From Methylomarinum vadi (GTDB taxonomy: Bacteria; Pseudomonadota; Gammaproteobacteria; Methylococcales; Methylomonadaceae), in NCBI RefSeq assembly GCF_000733935.1, contig NZ_JPON01000001.1, positions 1,302,001-1,366,000 of the forward strand: DNA of 64,000 bases, written 5' to 3'. The first letter of the stretch is position 1; the number at the start of each line of letters is the position of its first letter. Positions 59,738 through 64,000 of the stretch are shown here, piece after piece. Both the position numbers and the translations under genes were made by a program. The notes under the pieces are model-generated. The model ran no database searches. It was given only the letters and a program-made list of their open reading frames with translations, and was not told the origin of the DNA.

Positions 59738-61822
59738 TTACTGTTCGTCGTTATCGACTTCTTTCATGCTCAACCTAACACGCCCCTGACGATCGATTTC
59801 CAATACTTTAACTTTCACTATATCGCCTTCGGACAATTTATCACTGACTTTTTCCACTCTTTCATCGGAAATCTGCGAAATGTGCACCAAGCCGTCTTTT
59901 CCAGGCAAAATTGTCACGAACGCACCGAAGTCCATTAATCGCACTACCTTGCCTTCATAGGTTTTACCCACTTCGACTTCGGCGGTAATTTCTTCGATGA
60001 TACGGCGCGCTTCCTCCCCTGCCGCTTTATCGACCGAAGCAATATTGACCACGCCATCGTCGGTCAAATCGATGCTGGCGCCAGTCTGCTCGGTGATACC
60101 ACGAATAGTCGCGCCGCCCTTACCAATAACCTCACGAATTTTGCTTGGATCGATTTTGAAGGAAATAATTCGCGGAGCGAAATCCGACATTTCTTCACGT
60201 GTCGACGACAAGGCCTTGTTCATTTCTCCCAGGATATGAAGACGTCCTCGTTTTGCCTGTTCCAAAGCGTTTTCCATAATTTCGGCGGTAATACCGTCGA
60301 TCTTGATATCCATTTGCAGCGCGGTTATGCCGTTTTCGGAACCGGCGACTTTAAAATCCATATCCCCGAGATGGTCTTCATCGCCCATGATATCGGACAA
60401 TACGGCGAATTGATCATTCTCCTTGATCAAGCCCATCGCGATACCGGCAACGGGGGCTTTAGTCGGCACGCCGGCATCCATCAATGCCAAGCTTGTGCCG
60501 CATACCGAGGCCATCGAACTGGAGCCGTTCGATTCGGTGATATCCGATACCACGCGAATCACATAAGGAAATTCATCCATATTAGGCAGAATCGCCGCCA
60601 CGCCGCGCTTCGCCAAACGACCGTGACCGATCTCACGACGCTTTGGCGAACCGATAAAACCGGTTTCACCAACACAGAATGGTGGGAAGTTGTAATGCAG
60701 CATGAAGGGTTCTTTGTACTCACCGGTCAAGGCGTCGATAATCTGCGCATCGCGGTCGGTACCCAAAGTGGCGACAACCATTGCCTGTGTTTCGCCGCGG
60801 GTGAACAAAGCTGAACCATGCGTTCTGGGCAGCACACCGGTTTTGATCGAGATCGGCCTGACTTGATCCAAAGGGCGGCCATCGATGCGTTTACCTTCGT
60901 TCAGAATCGAACCACGAACAATTTTCTTTTCCAGTTTTTCGATAATATTACGAATTTTCAGTTCTTCGTATTGCTCATCGGCGGTCAATTTTTCGACCAC
61001 CGCAATTCTGATGTCGCTCAACGTATCCTGACGAACCAATTTCTCGGCGACCTGATAGGCAGCTCTAATGCTTTCCTCGGCTTCGGCGATAACCAATTTT
61101 TCTAACTCGTCATCACTGTCTGGCGGCGACCATTCGACCAGCGGTGTAGCTACCTCGGCGGCAAACTCCTTGATTGCATTGATGGCTGCTTGCATGTGCT
61201 CGTGTCCGAACAACACCGCTCCCAACATGACTTCCTCGGTCAGCAAATCGGCTTCCGATTCCACCATCAATACCGCTTTTTCTGTGCCAGCGACAACCAA
61301 TTCCAATTGCGAATCCTTTAACGCGGCCATCGAAGGATTGAGCCGATATTCGCCATCTATATAACCGACACAAGCCGCTCCTACCGGTCCATTGAAAGGC
61401 AAGCCGGAAACAGCTAAGGCAGCGGAAGCGCCCAACAAAGCCGGAATTTCGGTACCCACTTCAGGGTTAAGAGAAACCACCGTGGCAATGATTTGCACTT
61501 CATTCGTGTAACCATCAGGGAAAAGCGGCCGGATCGGTCTGTCGATCAGGCGTGAAATCAGGGTCTCGCTTTCGCTGGGACGGCCTTCGCGTTTGAAAAA
61601 ACCGCCCGGAATTTTACCGGCGGCATAGGCTTTTTCCTGATAATTGACAGTCAGTGGAAAAAAATCTCCACCGCTCGCGTCTTTTTTACCAACGACTGTC
61701 ACCAGCAACGATGTCCCCTCGACATCGATCAATACGGCACCATGGGCCTGACGAGCGATTTCGCCGGTTTCCAGGGTAACCAGGCGATCGCCGTACTGAA
61801 ATTCTTTCCTGATAGGATTCAC
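59738..61822 (-). CDS. pnp: Polynucleotide phosphorylase
   Basis: 694-residue 3'-to-5' phosphorolytic exoribonuclease of the RNA degradosome. Two RNase PH domains (about 1-230 and 300-545; second with the [25 protein letters not shown]-type core), an alpha-helical linker, a KH domain ([15 protein letters not shown]) and an S1 domain ([20 protein letters not shown]). It follows rpsO, as in most Gammaproteobacteria, with a structured leader. Confidence 0.97.
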   Translation of the reverse strand: MNPIRKEFQYGDRLVTLETGEIARQAHGAVLIDVEGTSLLVTVVGKKDASGGDFFPLTVNYQEKAYAAGKIPGGFFKREGRPSESETLISRLIDRPIRPLFPDGYTNEVQIIATVVSLNPEVGTEIPALLGASAALAVSGLPFNGPVGAACVGYIDGEYRLNPSMAALKDSQLELVVAGTEKAVLMVESEADLLTEEVMLGAVLFGHEHMQAAINAIKEFAAEVATPLVEWSPPDSDDELEKLVIAEAEESIRAAYQVAEKLVRQDTLSDIRIAVVEKLTADEQYEELKIRNIIEKLEKKIVRGSILNEGKRIDGRPLDQVRPISIKTGVLPRTHGSALFTRGETQAMVVATLGTDRDAQIIDALTGEYKEPFMLHYNFPPFCVGETGFIGSPKRREIGHGRLAKRGVAAILPNMDEFPYVIRVVSDITESNGSSSMASVCGTSLALMDAGVPTKAPVAGIAMGLIKENDQFAVLSDIMGDEDHLGDMDFKVAGSENGITALQMDIKIDGITAEIMENALEQAKRGRLHILGEMNKALSSTREEMSDFAPRIISFKIDPSKIREVIGKGGATIRGITEQTGASIDLTDDGVVNIASVDKAAGEEARRIIEEITAEVEVGKTYEGKVVRLMDFGAFVTILPGKDGLVHISQISDERVEKVSDKLSEGDIVKVKVLEIDRQGRVRLSMKEVDNDEQ

Positions 61823-61934
61823 TATAAGGTTCCTTTGTTTTAAAGGTTATTTGAGGATGTATCACTTTCACGCCGGTTGCAGCCAACCTTCGGCCCTCCC
61901 GGCAGGAAACCGAAATAACTCGGTCTCCAGTTTC

Positions 61935-62009
61935 TCAAGCGCATATGGCTGAGGGATCCGGTACCATCCTGTACCGGCGCACTTCAGCCAGCAAGAGCGA
62001 AGCGCTTGA
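61935..62009 (-). promoter_or_regulatory. Structured RNA leader of pnp (nested stem)
   Basis: Three nested complementary pairs: TCAAGCGC (61935-61942)/GCGCTTGA (62002-62009), GGCTGA (61947-61952)/TCAGCC (61984-61989) and CCGGTAC/GTACCGG inside. In E. coli the pnp leader forms a long stem cut by RNase III, which lets PNPase repress its own mRNA; position and shape suggest the same role here. The sequences are not compared in detail. Confidence 0.6.
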
Positions 62010-62014
62010 AAATA

Positions 62015-62039
62015 GAAACGGCACAGAATGTGCCGTTTC
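62015..62039 (-). terminator. Hairpin after rpsO, likely attenuating terminator
   Basis: GAAACGGCACA-GAA-TGTGCCGTTTC, an 11-bp perfect stem just after the rpsO stop. On the minus strand it is followed by TATTTTC, a weak T-run, so partial read-through into pnp is likely, as known for rpsO-pnp operons. Confidence 0.6.
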
Positions 62040-62046
62040 CAGAACG

Positions 62047-62316
62047 TTATTTACGCAGACCTAAACGATCGATTAACGAACGATAGCGTTCCACGTCTTT
62101 CTTTTTCAGGTAATCCAGCAACTTGCGACGCTGATTAACCATTCTCAACAAACCACGGCGAGAGTGATTGTCTTTTTTGTGTTCAGCAAAGTGCGGTGTC
62201 AAATGAGCGATGTGCGCAGTCAGTAAGGCAATCTGTACTTCTGGCGAACCGGTATCGTTTTCCGACAAACGGTACTCTTCAACAACGGATTTCTTTTGTT
62301 CAGCTGTAAACGGCAT
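62047..62316 (-). CDS. rpsO: Small ribosomal subunit protein uS15
   Basis: 89-residue ribosomal protein S15 that binds 16S rRNA at the three-way junction. The family signature is [35 protein letters not shown]...[10 protein letters not shown]. The length is typical. It sits between a truB terminator and pnp. Confidence 0.98.
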   Translation of the reverse strand: MPFTAEQKKSVVEEYRLSENDTGSPEVQIALLTAHIAHLTPHFAEHKKDNHSRRGLLRMVNQRRKLLDYLKKKDVERYRSLIDRLGLRK

Positions 62317-62337
62317 TATTAATCCCTATCGATTAGT

Positions 62338-62367
62338 AATAAAAATTAAAGCCATCGCCACGATGGC
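62338..62367 (-). terminator. Terminator between truB and rpsO
   Basis: On the minus strand GCCATCG-TGG-CGATGGC is followed by TTTAATTTTTATT. It lies 60 bases after the truB stop and 20 bases before the rpsO start, so rpsO would need its own promoter or depend on read-through. Confidence 0.55.
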
Positions 62368-62427
62368 CACGATTTACATGGTTTCCACCATAGGGTGTAG
62401 AAACCGATGTTCTTTACTGCCTGTTTT

Positions 62428-63339
62428 TCAGGCAACCTCATTGTGCAGAAGGAACAATTTTTTCGGCGCTAGTTTACCATTCAAAAGCATTTCTCCCAAA
62501 CCCAAAAATCCCTGTTCACTGTACATTCTGACCATTCCTTGGCCCGACTCTTCGATGCAAAGCTGTTGACCTTGCCGGATTCGCTCGGCCTGCTCGGTTG
62601 AAACGCGCACCGCCGGGATGCTTTCGAGCGGCTTATCCACGGCAATCAGGCTATTCAACAATTGGCTTTCGCTCATGGCCTGCAGTTGCTCCAGGGTGTA
62701 GGCCTGCTCGATGCTAAAGCGGCCGGAAGCGGTGCGACGCAGCACTTTCACCGTCGCGCAACTACCTAAATAATGGCCGATATCCTCGGCCAAGGAGCGA
62801 ATATAAGTCCCCTTGGAGCAATGCGCTTCCATCGTCAGCAAATCGCCTTCCGATGCCAACAAACGCAGCGAATGAATGCGTATCCGGCGTGCCTTTCTCG
62901 CAACGACTTTGCCTTCCCGCGCCAATTCATAGAGCTTCTTGCCCTGATGCTTCAAGGCCGAATACATCGGCGGCACCTGGTCAATATCGCCCGTAAATTG
63001 CCGGATGCAATCTTGCAAGCGCTGCTCCGATAACTTAGGCACCGGCATTCGCTTAACGACCTCTCCCTCAATATCACCGGTGTCCGTCATCACGCCTAGC
63101 TGCATGACAAAGCGATAACGCTTATCTTCATCCAAAAGCAATCCGGAAACCTTGGTCGCCTCGCCGAAACATAAGGGCAACAGCCCTGTCGCCATTGGAT
63201 CCAGGCTTCCAGTATGGCCCGCCTTATTAGCATTGAGCAATCGCCGCACTTCCTGCAAAGCCTTATTGGAAGATACCCCCAAACGTTTATCCAACAACAG
63301 GATGCCATGGATATCGCGCCCCGATTTACGTTTTGCCAT
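62428..63339 (-). CDS. truB: tRNA pseudouridine(55) synthase
   Basis: 303 residues. Makes pseudouridine 55 in the T-loop of tRNAs. N-terminal GILLLDKRLGVSSNKAL, catalytic Asp in GHTGSLDPMATGLLP, YSALKHQGKKLYELARE, and a C-terminal PUA-like part. It overlaps no neighbour and follows rbfA by eight bases in the infB operon order. Confidence 0.97.
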   Translation of the reverse strand: MAKRKSGRDIHGILLLDKRLGVSSNKALQEVRRLLNANKAGHTGSLDPMATGLLPLCFGEATKVSGLLLDEDKRYRFVMQLGVMTDTGDIEGEVVKRMPVPKLSEQRLQDCIRQFTGDIDQVPPMYSALKHQGKKLYELAREGKVVARKARRIRIHSLRLLASEGDLLTMEAHCSKGTYIRSLAEDIGHYLGSCATVKVLRRTASGRFSIEQAYTLEQLQAMSESQLLNSLIAVDKPLESIPAVRVSTEQAERIRQGQQLCIEESGQGMVRMYSEQGFLGLGEMLLNGKLAPKKLFLLHNEVA

Positions 63340-63347
63340 TATTTTTG

Positions 63348-63698
63348 CTAGTCGTCCTTATCCCTGAGCAGCTCGGCTACCCTCATCCCGGTATCGAATG
63401 AATTGTCATAATAGAAGCGAAATTCGGAGATATGCCGCAAACGCATGCGTCTTGCCACCTCATGCCGAATGGCCGGGGCCAACTCATTCAACACGTCGAT
63501 GTTACGCTGCTTCCCCTCTTCGTCCGCATTCAAAACTGTCACGTAGATCTTTGCCACGGCCAGGTCTTTGGACACCACCACCTCATTGACAGTGATAAAA
63601 CCCAAGCGTGAGTCATTAATCTCGCGCTGCAAAACGAACGCCAGCTCTTTTTGCATTTGTGATGCCACACGATCACTGCGGCCATATTCTTTTGCCAT
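63348..63698 (-). CDS. rbfA: Ribosome-binding factor A
   Basis: 116-residue KH-fold protein that binds the 30S subunit during late 16S rRNA maturation and helps cold adaptation. Motifs: SDRVASQMQKELAFVLQREINDSRLGF, then VAKIYVTVLN and RMRLRHISEFRFYYD. Three bases after infB, the standard position. Confidence 0.95.
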   Translation of the reverse strand: MAKEYGRSDRVASQMQKELAFVLQREINDSRLGFITVNEVVVSKDLAVAKIYVTVLNADEEGKQRNIDVLNELAPAIRHEVARRMRLRHISEFRFYYDNSFDTGMRVAELLRDKDD

Positions 63699-63701
63699 CC
63701 G

Positions 63702-64000
63702 TTATATTTCCCGTCTGACTTCTACTCGTTCGAATACTTCGATCTGATCGCCGACTTTGACGTCATTGTAATTCTTAACACCGATACCGCATTCCATCCC
63801 CATCTTGACTTCGTTGACGTCATCCTTGAAGCGGCGCAATGATTCCAACGCGCCTTCAAAAATAACAACGTTGTCGCGCAATACCCGAATCGGCAGATTA
63901 CGCTTGACGTAACCATCGATGACCATACAACCGGCGATGGAACCGAATTTTGGCGAACGAAACACATCCCGCACCTCGGCCAAACCCACGATTTTTTCCT
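63702..64000 (-). CDS. infB: Translation initiation factor IF-2, partial (C-terminal end)
   Basis: The last about 98 residues of IF-2 (domain IV/C2 that binds fMet-tRNA), read through to the window edge: [22 protein letters not shown] and [25 protein letters not shown] are typical. The 5' part, with the GTPase domain, lies outside the window. Confidence 0.95.
   Translation of the reverse strand, partial: EKIVGLAEVRDVFRSPKFGSIAGCMVIDGYVKRNLPIRVLRDNVVIFEGALESLRRFKDDVNEVKMGMECGIGVKNYNDVKVGDQIEVFERVEVRREI

Overview
The window is a chromosomal segment of a gammaproteobacterium. The gene orders (trpF-trpB-trpA-accD-folC-dedD-cvpA-purF-metZ; dapC-dapD-arsC like-dapE; infB-rbfA-truB-rpsO-pnp) are of gammaproteobacterial type. 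The XrtA/PEP-CTERM type exopolysaccharide locus and the protein flavour suggest an aquatic methylotroph or methanotroph (Methylococcales), but no C1-oxidation gene lies in the window, so the order is an inference. There is no prophage, CRISPR array, tRNA or rRNA that I can see.

Layout. 1-291: end of an IS200-like element. 368-2331 (+): heme A synthase, a class II aldolase-like protein, glutaredoxin. 2368-4702 (-): PilZ protein and an EAL phosphodiesterase with a degenerate GGDEF domain. 4921-13551 (-): the biosynthetic run from trpF down to metZ. 13672-17208: a small accessory patch between trpF and truA, with a DUF2231 membrane protein, a wrecked sensor kinase and a wrecked YfiR-like gene, and two IS200 copies. 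17796-24299 (-): truA, a YkuD protein, rlmD, ydbL/ydbH-like genes, cysM. 24445-26469: yeiH-like transporter divergent from its LysR regulator. 26663-32166 (+): M48 protease lipoprotein, lysine/diaminopimelate genes, AIM24-like protein. 32429-34649 (-): a SulP transporter split by an IS copy. 34964-55572 (-): a 20-kb XrtA-type exopolysaccharide locus (prsR, prsK, nucleotide-sugar enzymes, one glycosyltransferase, FemAB, deacetylase, ATPase, outer-membrane protein split by IS, tyrosine autokinase, chain-length protein, export lipoprotein, prsT). 55857-64000 (-): TetR regulator, pgsA, uvrC, uracil-DNA glycosylase, then the pnp-rpsO-truB-rbfA-infB translation/RNA cluster.

The most informative feature is one 586-bp IS200-type element present in four complete copies and one cut copy. 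Every copy sits directly 3' of TTAAT and is followed by T. Removing the element rejoins a SulP-STAS reading frame, an outer-membrane exopolysaccharide protein frame and the start of a sensor kinase gene exactly in frame, so element ends and target are fixed to the base. Two copies carry the same nonsense codon that removes the catalytic tyrosine, so at least one moved in trans or was copied by recombination.

The exopolysaccharide locus carries precursor enzymes, export machinery and the PrsK/PrsR regulators, but I find no exosortase, no PEP-CTERM substrate, no flippase, no polymerase and only one glycosyltransferase. The rest must lie elsewhere or be missing. c-di-GMP proteins (PilZ, EAL) and a dead YfiR-like gene recur in the same window, suggesting that biofilm-type control has been changing in this lineage.
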